From: Ectocarpus siliculosus
Lineage: Eukaryota; Sar; Phaeophyceae; Ectocarpales; Ectocarpaceae
DNA length: 64,000 bases
Direction: 5' to 3'
NCBI GenBank assembly: GCA_000310025.1
Contig: FN649740.1
Location: 1,869,415-1,933,414, forward strand
The notes under the pieces were generated by a model. That model did not search any database, was not told the origin of the DNA, and was given only the letters and a program-made list of their open reading frames with translations. The translations under genes were made by a program, and so were the position numbers. Each line of letters starts with the position of its first letter. Positions within the stretch are counted from its first letter, which is position 1. This document shows positions 38,501 through 48,476 of the stretch, one piece after another.

Positions 38501-41500
38501 CGAAGGACGGGGCGTTGCCTCATTTCTTGAAACAGAAACAAGCTCGACCTTTTTCTCCTTTAGAACGCGATTCGATGGCAGATATTTCTTGCGCTTGGTT
38601 GAGCGAAGGATGGGAGTTGCTTCAGTTCTTTGTTCGAAACTCGATCTCCTTATAACGCGTGTGATTCGATGCGATCCGTGTTCTGTCGGCAACCAGGTAC
38701 CTCCGGAAAGGTTTCGACGCCTTGGACGCGTTCTTGTGCCACACCTGGGCAGTGACGGTTACCGGCGCGCCCAAGACGTGGGCCATCCGCTTCGTCGAGC
38801 AGAACGAAGCCAGTCCTAGGGCCTGGTGAGGGGATGGATGACGCGGAAATTGATTGATCGATCGATCTCCGGAGATTTTGATCGATCGATCTCCGGAGAT
38901 GTTTGATCCATTGGTGTCCGGAGATGGTCGTTTTCCCGATTCGGTGGCCTTGTCGTCAGCAGAGTTTGGGGGTAATTTGCTGGGGTTTATCATCATTCCT
39001 CGAGCACGTACTGCTTTACAGTTATTTCGGAGATGTAGCCATATGTTGCCCAGAGACCAGTCGAACCACGGGTATTATAGGTCACACAACACTATCACAC
39101 AACACTTTGAAATCGTTGCCTTCATTTATCCTGAACTGTATTTTGCATCCGTGGATACGGATGATTTTTTTGTTGCTGTTCGAAAAACAACAAAAAAAGC
39201 GGCTGGACGTAATCGATCAAGGCCGTTTTTTTTTGTGTGTGTGTTGCGTGTAGCGCTACCCAACAAGGACGAGGACGCCAACGGCAACGATGGCGACAAC
39301 GACAACCGTTCGTGTGCTCTAAACAGTAAAAACATGCGTCCCTTGCCGGCAGGTACGGTGGAGCGGTTGGTCTCGTCGGGTTTGACGGGCACCTCAACAC
39401 CGGCCTCACGCTCAGGACCGTCAGGGTTAAGGACGGCATCGCAGAGGTACAGCAGCACAAGTACTACTCCACCTCTTTACTGTACGCCGTATGCGTGTAT
39501 ATATGCCTGTCGTTTTCGGTCGCGGTACGGTATGCGATATGGCTATGTGTCGTTTTTCGTGACGGTATGGTCGGTTGGCGGAGCGGTGCTACGACCGTGG
39601 AAGGGCTGGTGCGGTACACGATATGGCATGTTCCGTTTTACGTGACGGTGTATGATGGTTAGCGGAACCGTGCAACAATGCGGAAGGTGCATGGTTAGTG
39701 GTACGCGGTACGGTGTGCGTCGTCGTTGAAGCTACGGTGGAGGGTGGGCCGTCAGGGCGAGGAACGGCGTTGTAGAGATAATCTCTTGGCGTAAAGATGT
39801 GGTGTACGTCCGCAGCAAAAAAAAAAATGGACGTGGATTTTGAAGATTTTGTTTTTCGAGTGTCGAGGCTGGCTCGGACGAATGTCGCACTTGCTCCCAT
39901 CCAACAGCAGGAAATGTTGGGCTTTAGGCCTACCCGATCCGCATGTTGTGTAGGCTGTCGCCTGATACCGTAGATAATTTCATTTCTTGGAAAAGGGCGT
40001 ACCACAAGTGTGTGTTTTTTCGGTACCGTATTGGACCGGTACGGCGGTACAGGACCGCCAGGCGGCAGGGACTGAAGGCATCGCAGAGGTCCTTGTGAAT
40101 TGTGAATTACCAGGATACGGTAGTACAAGCATTAATGCCACCAAAAAAGCTGACAACATTTTATTCCTCGAAGTAGAATACATGCACACAACTAAAGTGA
40201 GTTTGGGTGGGCATCATCTCCTTCCCCCCCTCGTCCCTGCCCCCGCCCCCGCTCGTTTTTCTCCAAAGGTACGTGCGGGAGCGACTCTTCTGTTCGACTC
40301 CGAGCCTGCCCTGGAGGAGGCGGAGACCGAACTCAAGGCTAGCGCGATGATCGACGCCGTGACAAGGGGCGACCCGCAGCCCGGGGCCACGGGATCGGAG
40401 GTATGGTATAGTATGGCATGGCATGACATGGTATGGTACGGTACGGTACGGTACGGTATGGTATGGTATGGTATGGTATGGTATGGTATGGTATGGTATG
40501 GTGTGTGCGTTGATCGGCGGAACCCCCGCTCCTCGCGTGCTGGGGGGGTGCATGGACGTGGCGTGCGACGTGGCTGTTGCTTTGCGAGGAGCCTGGTCAT
40601 GTGTTTTTTTTTTCGTTTTGCTGGGATGCTGCAGGGAGCCCCCAATTCCAACCCACCCAACCCAACCCCAGCTCCCCTCTCCACATCGTATGGCAACTTT
40701 CAGGAGGCGTTTAAGACGTCTATCAGCACCGGGGTCGGGAAGTCTGTTCTCCTCGTGGATCACGAGGATTCCTTCGTGCACACGCTCGGCAACTACCTTC
40801 GACAGACGGGGGCGGAGGTGCGTGTGTGTTGTGTTAACTATCATCGACCGCGCTTTGTGTGCTTGTGGTTGAGTTGGGCATTCGACCGCGCTAACGGGCT
40901 GACCAATGAACGTACGTCAGTCACTACAGCGACTGTTTTATTTCTCGCGTGCAGGCTTGCTCTTCTTGTCCTGAAGAGTGCTCTTGAAGCTGTCGCACTT
41001 ACCGAAGCGCCCGCCATGAAGACGCCTCCGTCTAATCTTGTATCTTGTGGTTTCAGTCGCCTCCTTTTGGTGCACACCAAACGAAAAAAATGTGGTTTTG
41101 TTCGTCCACGCGTGCCTTGTTGATTTTGGGTCCCGCGTGCTCCGCAGTGGTTCAGTGTGCTTGCTCTCTTTGTGCTGAGTGGCTCTCTTGAAAATCTCAC
41201 ACCTAACGAAACGCCCGCCCGCCGTCAAACGCCTCCGTCTCTTTTTGTATCTTGCGATTCCACCGCCTCCTTTTTTCGTGCACATAAAAAAAACGGAACA
41301 GTGTGATTTTGCTCGTCCTCGCGTGTTTTTGGTTGTTTTCTGTCCCGCCTGCTCCTTTTCGTGCACGCGCAAAAATAACGAAACGAAAAGGTGAGCACTG
41401 TCCGCAGTGGAGACCCCCTGGTGGCGTACCTCCGGGGGGTTCGCAAGGGGAAGCAGCCCTACCCTGACCTGGTGGTGCTCTCGCCGGGCCCCGGTAACCC

Positions 41501-43705
41501 GTCGGACTTCGGTTTGTCCGGCACCATCCGAGAGGCAAGAGTTTTTAATCACCATCTTTTTTTTTTTCTGTCGTGAGGTGGTGGTGTTTTTTTTTTCTCC
41601 TTTTTTGGCTTGTTGTTTGTCACCATTTTTTTTTTTTCTGTCGTGAGGTGGTAGTGTTTTTTTTTTCTCCTTATTTGGCTTGTTGCGGGATGTGTGTGCA
41701 GAGAGGCAAGCTGTGTTACGTTTTTATGTACGGTTTGCTATCTCGCATGAAGCGGTGGTGTTTGTGGAGAAGAGAGCAAGCTTATTTAACGCTACGGCAG
41801 CTAAGTGTGATGAGTGTGTATTTTTCACGGCCATTATTGTCGTACTTACACGCAATTGCAGGATTTTTTTTTTTGTGTTTGTGTCATCTACCGTCGCTCG
41901 AAGTGTATCCCGACCGTGCGTGTTCTGTTCATGTACCTGGTAGATAGACAAGGTATGCTTTGTTGTTTGTACACCATGCAGCAACATATACTTGTCCTTG
42001 TATTCTATCGTTCGTGTGTGTTTCATCCCCCGATACGTGTTGCGTGTATCCCAGCCGGTGGATACTTCTGCCCAAGGTATCTCTGCGCTCCGCACCTGTC
42101 TGATTCACCTCGTTGTGTTTTGTTTTGTCTGTGCACTGCTGTAGGATAAAGGGGCCCCGGTGTACGAATACAAGCACGCACCACTGGCAAACCCCGTTAT
42201 CGTTTCTCGAATATATATTTTTTCTCATCTCCCCACGCGGTTCCTTTTTCTCCCGACTCCCGCTTTTTCCAGATGTTGGACCTCAAGGTGCCGGCGTTCG
42301 GGGTTTGTCTGGGGCTGCAAGGCATCGTCGAACACTTCGGGGGAGAGCTTGCTGTGTTGGATTATCCTATGCACGGGAAGGTATGACGCACCCACCTTGC
42401 TGCGACAGATAGACAAGACAAAGAGAGAGAGGGAATTGATGGTTGTATGGTGGACGTACGTATATTGTGACGCACTTTCCTCCCCAATCAGCGCTCAGAA
42501 GACTACATGGCCGTGTTGATGAACGAGTCCCCCCCCCCCCCCGCCTGCGCCCTCGCTGTGCCGACCCTTGTTATTTCAGCCGTCGACGGTGTCGTTAGTT
42601 GACCGTGACTCGCACTCTCGGGCAATATTTGAAGGAGTTCCAGACTCCTTCGAGGTTGCTCGGTACCACTCTCTCTACGGAGCGAGGGAGGAGATGCCGG
42701 ACGTCCTGAGGCCGACGGCGGAAACAGCGGACGGGGTAGTGAGTGTTTTTTTTTTGTTTTTTTTGTCGTGCAGATAGCGATAAGACCCTGTGCTTTTTGT
42801 TGAGGCTGGGGTTTCTCTGGCTCCTAGGGTTGTGCTACGAAATGGCCGCTATATAGGTTTTAGTGTCGGGGTTCTCAACCGAACTCACAAGGGGTGCGCA
42901 AGTTATTGTGTTTGACAGCATGTTGGGCATAAAAATAGTCTTAGCTGCCACGTCTCTCAGGCGCGGGCACTATCTACATCTGAGACCGTCGGAGACCACT
43001 CCTCCGGACACACTCCTCTGGACACATCGCTGTTTCTGAACGCTTTGTGCTCTACGGGACCCCGGGGGCACAGGCTGGGAAATAACGCCGTGTTCAGAGT
43101 GAGTGCTTGCCAAAGCAGACGGCACGACGTCACCCCGGTTCTATCTCTATCCAGGCGTTGCTATCCACTGCGTGCATCCACGTGCTCTGCTGTGGCATAT
43201 TTTGCCCCTGCAGTTGATTGCGCACGTACTTTTGTGTTCCGCTCCATTGGGCTCGAGTAGCCGCCTCCGTCGCCGAGGTCTCTACGATTCTACGGGACCC
43301 CTCTCCGTGGTTTTGTACACGCTGATTGGTCGGTGACGAGAGGGCCTCCTCTTGCTTTTTTGTTGTTGTTGATTTGTGTCTTTGACATGTTATGGATGTG
43401 CGTGACTTCTTGATGCAGCAATCGAGCGCGCTACTCTGTGTCAGTAGTCGCAAATAAATGCCGGTCGTGTTGTGCGTGTGTAGTTCTCACCCGTGAGATC
43501 CCCCCCGCTCTTTTACCTCTTTGTGTTTTTTTTTTGTGTTTTTTTTTTTTTGTGGCAGATTATGGCGATCGAGCACAAGGAGCTTCCTTTCGCCGCCGTG
43601 CAGTTCCACCCGGAATCCATCCTCACGGACCCTAGGACGGGATTGACCATCCTCGCCAACTGCTTCCGCCACTTGCGATACGACGACGCCAAGAACGAGC
43701 AGTAG
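26623..43705 (+). CDS. trpEG: Plastid-targeted fused anthranilate synthase (TrpE and TrpG in one chain)
   Basis: It converts chorismate and glutamine to anthranilate, the first step of tryptophan synthesis. Exons: 26623-26979, 28247-28354, 29517-29710, 33710-33813, 34647-34755, 35444-35593, 36429-36514, 36905-36980, 37336-37532, 38116-38220, 38697-38825, 39353-39446, 40269-40400, 40704-40817, 41391-41534, 42273-42380, 42580-42738 and 43559-43705. Phases agree throughout except between exons 3 and 4, where a segment is missing in or near the assembly gap. Exon 1 encodes a signal peptide and ADAFVAPP plastid motif. The TrpE part shows [37 protein letters not shown] and YGGAVG. The TrpG part shows [15 protein letters not shown] with the catalytic Cys, and AVQFHPES with the catalytic His and Glu. 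The layout and motifs match the bacterial fused TrpEG clade (rhizobia, some cyanobacteria) rather than separate plant subunits. Two introns start with GC. Confidence 0.96.
27949..28031 (+). repeat. Short direct repeat in trpEG intron 1
   Basis: CCGTAGGTAGACGC occurs at 27949 and 28018, about 69 bp apart, a small tandem duplication. Confidence 0.6.
28838..29005 (+). repeat. Tandem duplication in trpEG intron 2
   Basis: Two diverged copies, about 115 bp apart, share the pattern TTGGTTGGTA...GGTGAGATGTTGAGTC...CTCAGCTGC (second copy); the first has TTGATTGGTA and GGTGATATGTTGAGTC. Confidence 0.65.
30094..30155 (+). repeat. Dispersed ~62-bp repeat, copy 1
   Basis: CTTCACTTCAAATCAGCGCT through CCGTGGTCACAC is almost identical to 46800-46861. 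A T run precedes both copies. It sits 56 bp before the assembly gap inside the trpEG gene. Confidence 0.85.
30212..31044. other. Assembly gap (833 N)
   Basis: Undetermined bases. Part of trpEG intron 3 lies here and possibly the missing TrpE exon or exons, along with part of the ~42-bp repeat array that resumes at 31045. Confidence 1.
31045..31545 (+). repeat. ~42-bp minisatellite array, left block
   Basis: Degenerate units of the form TTCTGTAGGGTATTGGAAGT followed by GTCACAGAACTCACAGAAG are repeated about 12 times and start at the edge of the assembly gap. Unusual variant units (a GTATTGTAACGC unit, then one with GGTTTGTGCCAAGGTCGTAC, then GCGGGTAGGTTA) recur in the same order in the right block, which indicates a higher-order repeat. 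Confidence 0.85.
31950..32640 (-). pseudogene. BED-type zinc-finger ORF, frameshifted, probably from a DNA transposon
   Basis: The minus-strand frame from 32640 encodes a Ser/Ala-rich leader, a polyalanine run and a conserved-looking segment ending near [20 protein letters not shown] 4-base tandem duplication (CAAG, near 32269) then shifts the frame. The finger continues in a neighbouring frame as [31 protein letters not shown] and NGHG. Cysteines plus the HLK..H end resemble the BED finger of hAT-type transposases or related regulators (established pattern, moderate match). No transposase core is present. It lies between two minisatellite blocks inside trpEG, on the opposite strand. Confidence 0.5.
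32849..33349 (+). repeat. ~42-bp minisatellite array, right block, with inverted end
   Basis: About 11-12 units of the same minisatellite as 31045-31545, in the same orientation. The block ends with GTTCTGTAGGGTA (33288-33300) facing its inverse TACCCTACAGAAC (33337-33349), a 13-bp perfect inverted repeat. Confidence 0.85.
35593..35790 (+). repeat. Triplicated splice donor followed by intron element copy E
   Basis: The donor of the exon ending at 35593 (AAAAAGGTACGCATGC) is repeated as GGTACACGTGC (35646) and GGTACACATGC (35695), with the intervening A-rich ~50 bp also copied. Directly after the third copy lies element copy E, with GTTAATGGTCTAACGACTAC and GGCATGCACGGCTA (about 35706-35790), sense to trpEG. 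Confidence 0.75.
37090..37335 (+). repeat. Duplicated acceptor and exon start bracketing intron element copy F
   Basis: The acceptor region ATCCCATCCCCAGGAA plus the first exon bases occurs at about 37136-37150, again as CCCATCCCCGGGAATATC (about 37269-37286), and at the true junction 37326-37344. A further AAGGAATATATG sits at about 37095. Between the first two lies element copy F (37161-37268) with CCGGTGAGAACCCGG, TCCCGGCTTTGTAGG and GGTCAATGTTCTAACGACTA, sense to trpEG. Confidence 0.75.
38468..38665 (+). repeat. ~100-bp tandem duplication in a trpEG intron
   Basis: Two diverged copies start at TCGATGGCAGA (38468 and 38573) and share CTTGC, GAGCGAAGGA, TTGC and CTCGA...CTCCTT blocks. Three copies of a CCGGAGAT motif (38869-38925) follow the next exon. 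Confidence 0.6.
39536..39703 (+). repeat. 84-bp tandem duplication in a trpEG intron
   Basis: GATATGGCTATG (39536) and GATATGGCATG (39620) start two copies sharing CGTTTT.CGTGACGGT, GGCGGAGCGG/AGCGGAACCG and GGAAGG blocks. Confidence 0.65.
39700..40096 (+). repeat. Relic copies of the neighbouring exon inside the intron
   Basis: The 3' half of exon 39353-39446 is recognisable twice downstream. At about 39749-39780 CCGTCAGGG and GTAGAGATA align over ~32 bases at roughly 80 percent. At 40051-40090 AGGACCGCCAGG and GGCATCGCAGAGGT match, the second block exactly. Both lack a usable frame. Confidence 0.5.
40401..40502 (+). repeat. GGTAT pentanucleotide microsatellite starting at a splice donor
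   Basis: The exon ending at 40400 is followed directly by GTATGGTATAG and about 20 units of GTATG/GTACG. The donor itself is the first unit, and each later GGTATGG is a potential donor. Confidence 0.9.
40956..41365 (+). repeat. 204-bp tandem duplication in a trpEG intron
   Basis: CTTGCTCTTC at 40956 and CTTGCTCTCT at 41160 start two diverged copies sharing GAGTG.CTCTTGAA, ACGCCTCCGTCT, TTGTATCTTG, CGCCTCCTTTT and GTGCACA blocks in order. CTCCGCAGTGG near the copy border resembles the start of the next exon. Confidence 0.75.
41551..41690 (+). repeat. 70-bp tandem duplication in a trpEG intron
   Basis: CACCAT plus a T run, CTGTCGTGAGGTGGTGGTGT, a T run and GGCTTGTTG are repeated at 41551 and 41621 with few differences, so this duplication is fairly recent. 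Confidence 0.85.
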
Positions 43706-45393
43706 GGACAGGGACAAGGTGTGTAACCTTTTCGCTTCCGGCAGGCCGCGTGAGCGAGGTGGGGGCGGGGAACGACATCAGGTACTCCTACCGCTGCAGC
43801 AGGAGCAGCTGCAAGCACTACGGCAGTGCACGCCCGGCCGACTTGCGGGCAGGGCGGGGGGGGGGAACTCTTAGGCTATCCTATTGCACCGCGAACACGT
43901 CAGCAAAGGACGAGGTTACTCACTCGCGAGGATGTGACCTCCGTCAAGTGCTCTCTGTCGGAAGGGCTGTTGTCATTGGTGCTGGGAGACAGAGGGATAG
44001 CAAACGAAACACCGGTGACATGGCGAAGAATAAACCAGTGCTCTTGACGGAGGATGCTGGCCTGAGGCGATCTGGTCACACTCCCGAGTACTTGCTAGGT
44101 TGCGATGTGTTAGGGGCGGCGTTGTTTTTGGTGTGTGCCAAATCTGCACGCTCTCTCTGTCTCTCTCTCCCTCTCTATTTTAAGTCGTTTGCTGCCGGAG
44201 AGTCTGATTTGAAGCAGTGGGCGGTCGAGCGATGTCAGAGTTACTTGTGTGTGTTTCTTTAATTAGCATCGGACCGTGCTGCTAACCGGTTGACCAATGA
44301 AAAGGCTTAAAAACTGTGTGTGTTGGTTTTGTGAGTGTACTTCTGCTGTGTGCTTGACGGCGTGGCGCAAGACGTCTCTTTTTTTTACCGTTGCGTGTTC
44401 GTTTTTTCGGTTGTTCGTTGGAAGGCCGAAGGGGGGGAGGGAGCGGGGCGTTGATTCGTCTAGGAAAAACAAACAATAGTAAACATGTACCACGGGATGG
44501 TCGTACCGTGGTATGCACAGGAGGGCCGCTACTACAGCAGTAGAGCAAATAACGAGACTCACTCGTCGTGAACCAAGGCCCGGCCCGGCCTCTATGATGC
44601 AGGTGGCGGCTCCGTTTGGTTCGAACGCCACCTCAGGCACTTGCATGCTGCGTGTGAGGGAAATAACGAGGAGTGCTTGAAGACAGGGTTCTACTCTCGG
44701 GTGGCCCAAAAGACAAGGGCCAACATAGCAACATAACCTCCTCCGCGGGTGAGAATGCGCGACACCCACTACATACACCTATCTCATACCGGTACCGCCC
44801 TAAAAACAACAGCAGTTCATTCCTCCAGTCATTCGTACAAGAACGGGGGGGGTGTTCGCCTAGCTGGTGGTCAGCCGACGACAACGAGCCGCCTGAATCA
44901 GTAGGGGATCGCGGTGATACCGGCTGCAGACGTACGGCTAATTGTTGCCACAAAGATTGTGTGGTGAACGTTGAGTGGGTGTGCGGATCGTCTGTGAAAG
45001 AAAATTTCGGACCTCCGAGACCCCCGCGAGCAAGTGGGGGATCGCAGCAGTAGTAGCGTACGTGTACGTATATAGCAAGTGGTCATTTGTTCGCTTCATT
45101 TTTTTTCACACAGACTACACGTACCACAGTGAGCCTCCGAAGTGAGTGTCATCAAAACCCTTAGACTACTAAATTTTAGTTTCGCGAACTGGCATCGCTA
45201 CTTGTAGACTACATGTATTATACACTGTAGGTCGTTCTTGGAACTTTTCGGTCCAAAAAATTAGTTGATGACAGTCTGTAGTCTACACAGACAGACAGCG
45301 GGAATCAACAACCACATCCAAAAAACCACCGAAAATAACCTGCACTATTATACTGCTGCACGCAGCGTCGCTTGCGTCCTACAGCAGTCCCAC
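43706..45393. other. 3' flank of trpEG and intergenic sequence
   Basis: I see no supported gene. The first few hundred bases must include the trpEG 3' UTR. A C-poor G run lies at about 43855-43865; the open frames here lack splice sites and family resemblance. Confidence 0.45.
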
Positions 45394-45750
45394 CTCTAGA
45401 GTGACGTGCAAGTGGCGGATGTCGACGACCTTCTGGGACCACATCACGTCCCGGTCGCCGGTGAAGTAGTTAGTTGATGATGGCGCCTCTGCCGCCCGTG
45501 ATCACGAGAGGGCTGTGCCCTCCACGCCGGCGTTCATCGTCACGATCGGCTCGAGGTAGGTCCCGTCTGCCAAAGATATGATGTCGCCGGCGCCGGCCAC
45601 CTCTAGCGCTGCAGTGAGCGTCATGGGATTGCCGTCGGGGGACACCTCGTACATGGCGGCGTTGGTGCTGGTGGCGAGGACGGCGAGCGCTGCTGTGGCG
45701 AGACGCAGGGCAGCGCCGCCTGCTGTCTTGTTGGTGCATGAAGAAGTCAT
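45394..45750 (-). pseudogene. Secreted parallel beta-helix protein, broken 5' exon
   Basis: From ATG at 45750 the frame encodes a signal peptide (ALRLATAALAVLATSTNAA) and then SPDGNPMTLTAALEVAGAGD and ISLADGTYLEPIV, the first rungs of a right-handed parallel beta-helix of the polysaccharide-lyase/epimerase-like kind. The frame closes at a TGA near 45502. Homologous-looking sequence continues as LVITGGRGAIIN two bases out of frame and then, after a TAAC duplication, as YFTGDRDVMWSQKVVDIRH back in the original frame. The two insertions (2 and 4 bases) add up to six. The segment ends at a GAG/GTGGGA donor-like site, and no later exon was found. It is a decayed gene or carries sequencing errors. 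Confidence 0.55.
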
Positions 45751-46390
45751 GGTAGCGCGATGAGCTTCTTCTTGGGCGAGATAGAGGATATGGTACAGCA
45801 GTACTGTAGAGGTGAGTCTCGAAGAGGTAGAGGATGGCAGGAGGGGGAGGAGAGTGGAGAGGATCAGGGGGAGAGTGAGAGAGTGAGAGGGTGTTGTGTG
45901 AGAGGGGGGGCACAGCCAGAAGTTGTGGATACAACGGTAAATTAGTCAACGCACCCATTCCTACTGGTTTGGGTACCACGTTCCAGAACTTGGCCGTTCG
46001 CTGCGGATCCGCACATACATGTTGTTCTGAAATTGATCTTCTTTCATTCTTTCGGTGAGTTCTGAATCCTCGTCGGCCCAATCTTTGGTCGGTCTCGCCC
46101 TCTCGTTTTCTTGTTCGTTGAGGTTCGCTGGGCAGTTCGATCGTAAACAACAACTGCTCATCTAGACTTTCTGTAGATGGATACGGATTTATTGTGTTAT
46201 AGTAAATGTGAAGACAAAATATATATATATATACCGAGCGCGGCTGTCCTGCTGGTGTGATGGCGCCAATCAATCAATGTGATGGCTTGTCGTTATTATG
46301 CCGCACAGACCTTATTTTCAAAGCTACAACAACAGGAGTACAGCAGTACGTCTACACACAACAGCGGTCGTAGTCCCTCCGGAGTGGTGC
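45751..46390. other. Intergenic sequence
   Basis: It holds a GA-rich stretch (about 45810-45915) and an AT dinucleotide run at about 46220-46232. No gene is supported. Confidence 0.45.
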
Positions 46391-46606
46391 AATGCACTAG
46401 GGAACCTCTGCATTACGGGACCGTTTCCCAGAACAGTGCAAGGGAACCTCTGGATTAGGGAACCTCACCCCCACCAACGTTGGTGGAACGCTGCATTAGG
46501 GAACCTCAACCTGAAATTGGCACGGGAACCCCACACAAATGGGGATACGATCAGATGTCGTAATCAACATCAGCCTTTGCATTTTAGGGAGCCTCACCCC
46601 AGTAGA
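46391..46606 (+). repeat. Cluster of GGGAACCTC repeats
   Basis: TTAGGGAACCTC or close variants occur about six times within 200 bp at irregular spacing (near 46398, 46443, 46458, 46499, 46527 and 46588). A CCACCAACGTTGGTGG palindrome sits among them. No coding sense is apparent. Confidence 0.55.
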
Positions 46607-46799
46607 TTGGGCTCATGAGAGCACAGCAGTGTCACCCGAGATGCGAGATGAAAACGAAAGCAGGTAGCAAGAACAAACCCATAGCTGGCTGCCAGCTGCC
46701 AGCTGTGATGACGTTTCCCAAGCTCAACAGCTCAGAAGGACTCATGACTCACATGACTCGAATTTTTATTTTTATTTTTTTCTTAATTTGTTTTTTTTT

Positions 46800-46861
46800 G
46801 TTCTTCACTTCAAATCAGCGCTCACAGCACTAGTGCCGTTTATTCCAACCCGTGGTCACAC
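46800..46861 (+). repeat. Dispersed ~62-bp repeat, copy 2
   Basis: Nearly identical to 30094-30155, in the same orientation and again preceded by a T run. Flanking sequence beyond the repeat is unrelated. Confidence 0.85.
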
Positions 46862-46992
46862 TTAATATGACACAACGAAACCATCTCTATCATAGAAAAG
46901 AGTCTGAGACAGATTAGCAATGGATTCATAGCGTCAGAAAGTACCTGTATGTCTACGATTTCCCAGACAGCATATAGGGACATCTCCGTTTC

Positions 46993-47037
46993 GAGAGGTT
47001 CGCTGGGCTTTTCGTCGAAAAGCCCAGCGAACCTCTC
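46993..47037. repeat. Perfect 45-bp hairpin palindrome
   Basis: GAGAGGTTCGCTGGGCTTTT plus CG is followed by a single T and then its exact reverse complement: 22-bp arms with a one-base spacer. Confidence 0.95.
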
Positions 47038-47890
47038 AACGAACCTAAAAAAGTACCGTATCGGGGTCATATGTGCTGCCGTCGGCCCGACCTCTTTGGT
47101 ACACATATGCATACAGGCACACACCGTGGTCGCGGTTCGCTCGCTCATCTCGAGCATAGATCCAGGATTCGCCCACCCTCCTTTTCGTACATACGCTCTC
47201 ACCCCACACACCTTGCTCGCGTCAACCCGAAGGAGTCTGACAGTCCCGACGTTCGGTTCAACAATGGCAACATGTATCGAGCCGAATTATTGGTTCAACT
47301 TGCTCGTCAGCCCTGAAGATCCGCAAGAGGTAATCAAAACATCAACACGCCCCGCTAGTTCACAATTCACATTGCTCACGTCCCTCTTCTCTTATATATC
47401 TTCGAGATAGCTTGATTGGAAGAGAACTACGTGTTTGGTTAGAAGGTGAGCACATTGCACGGTACAGGTGGCAGATCAATTCACTGCTGCTGTAGATGTC
47501 ATCGATTGAATTCCTTCTCAGCTCTTGGGTCACCCCCCCCCAAAAGGATAGTCTGCATGCACACAGCAGTGTAGTTCTATGCACAAGGTAATGATGTGAC
47601 CACCAATCTGTCTCCCCGGTGAGTTTATTCTCCACAGATACTTGGAACTATACTGTATGTATGATGTTGAGAAAAAGTCCAGCGCTCGGTGCTAATGTAC
47701 AGTCTACGACTGTAGTACAGGACGAGTACATATAGTAGTGCATGACAACTACTTCTTGTCTTAGACTACGTAAATATTGCCGAAGAAGGTGGGCAGATCA
47801 ATGCCTTGAATGTCCTCCCTATCCTCCGACCTACTGTGTCTAAACCTACATCGCGACCGCGGCGCCGTTACACCTGCTTATCTTAGCACA

Positions 47891-48421
47891 ATGGTATTCG
47901 TGACAAGCGCTGCTTTTCGGCTGGTGGTGGTCATCTTTGCCGCTGCGATACCGGTTGTGCAAGGAGTGCAGAAAGCACTTGAATTCTGCCACCCCCAAAA
48001 AGACAGGTGAGACACCGCTTCTCGATAATACTGTACTACAGTAGCCCACGCGCAGTCTCGACTAATGCTTTTCGTGCCGACCCCAAATCGCGCACCGTTA
48101 ACCATGCTGCAAGCATCTATGAACGAACGAACCCGTCCATGTTGTTAACTTCGACAGCGACTTCAAGGACCAAGATCATGAAGACGTGCAGGACAACCAG
48201 GAGTTGGCGCCGGCGGCACCGGAGGAGGTGATGGTGACGTACGGCCAGGTCATTATAGATCGGTGAAGGGGAGGCGAAGTGTTCTCTAGTTGACCCTCTC
48301 TTGTTGTCCGACGCGTCACCACTCACAGATATTTCCAACTCTCTTTGTAACTCGTTTACATAGAAATCTAGTCGCTAATCCTCACCCAGCTGACTTACTG
48401 ACACGCAACAGATCCCGGAGG

Positions 48422-48476
<55 letters not shown>

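Noticed and set aside
43740-44262. 170-residue ORF after trpEG
   Set aside because: It overlaps the expected 3' UTR, has no recognisable domain and no upstream acceptor.
46949-47410. 154-residue ORF with a donor-like end
   Set aside because: It crosses the perfect palindrome, shows no family motif, and its codon pattern is not clearly better than in other frames.
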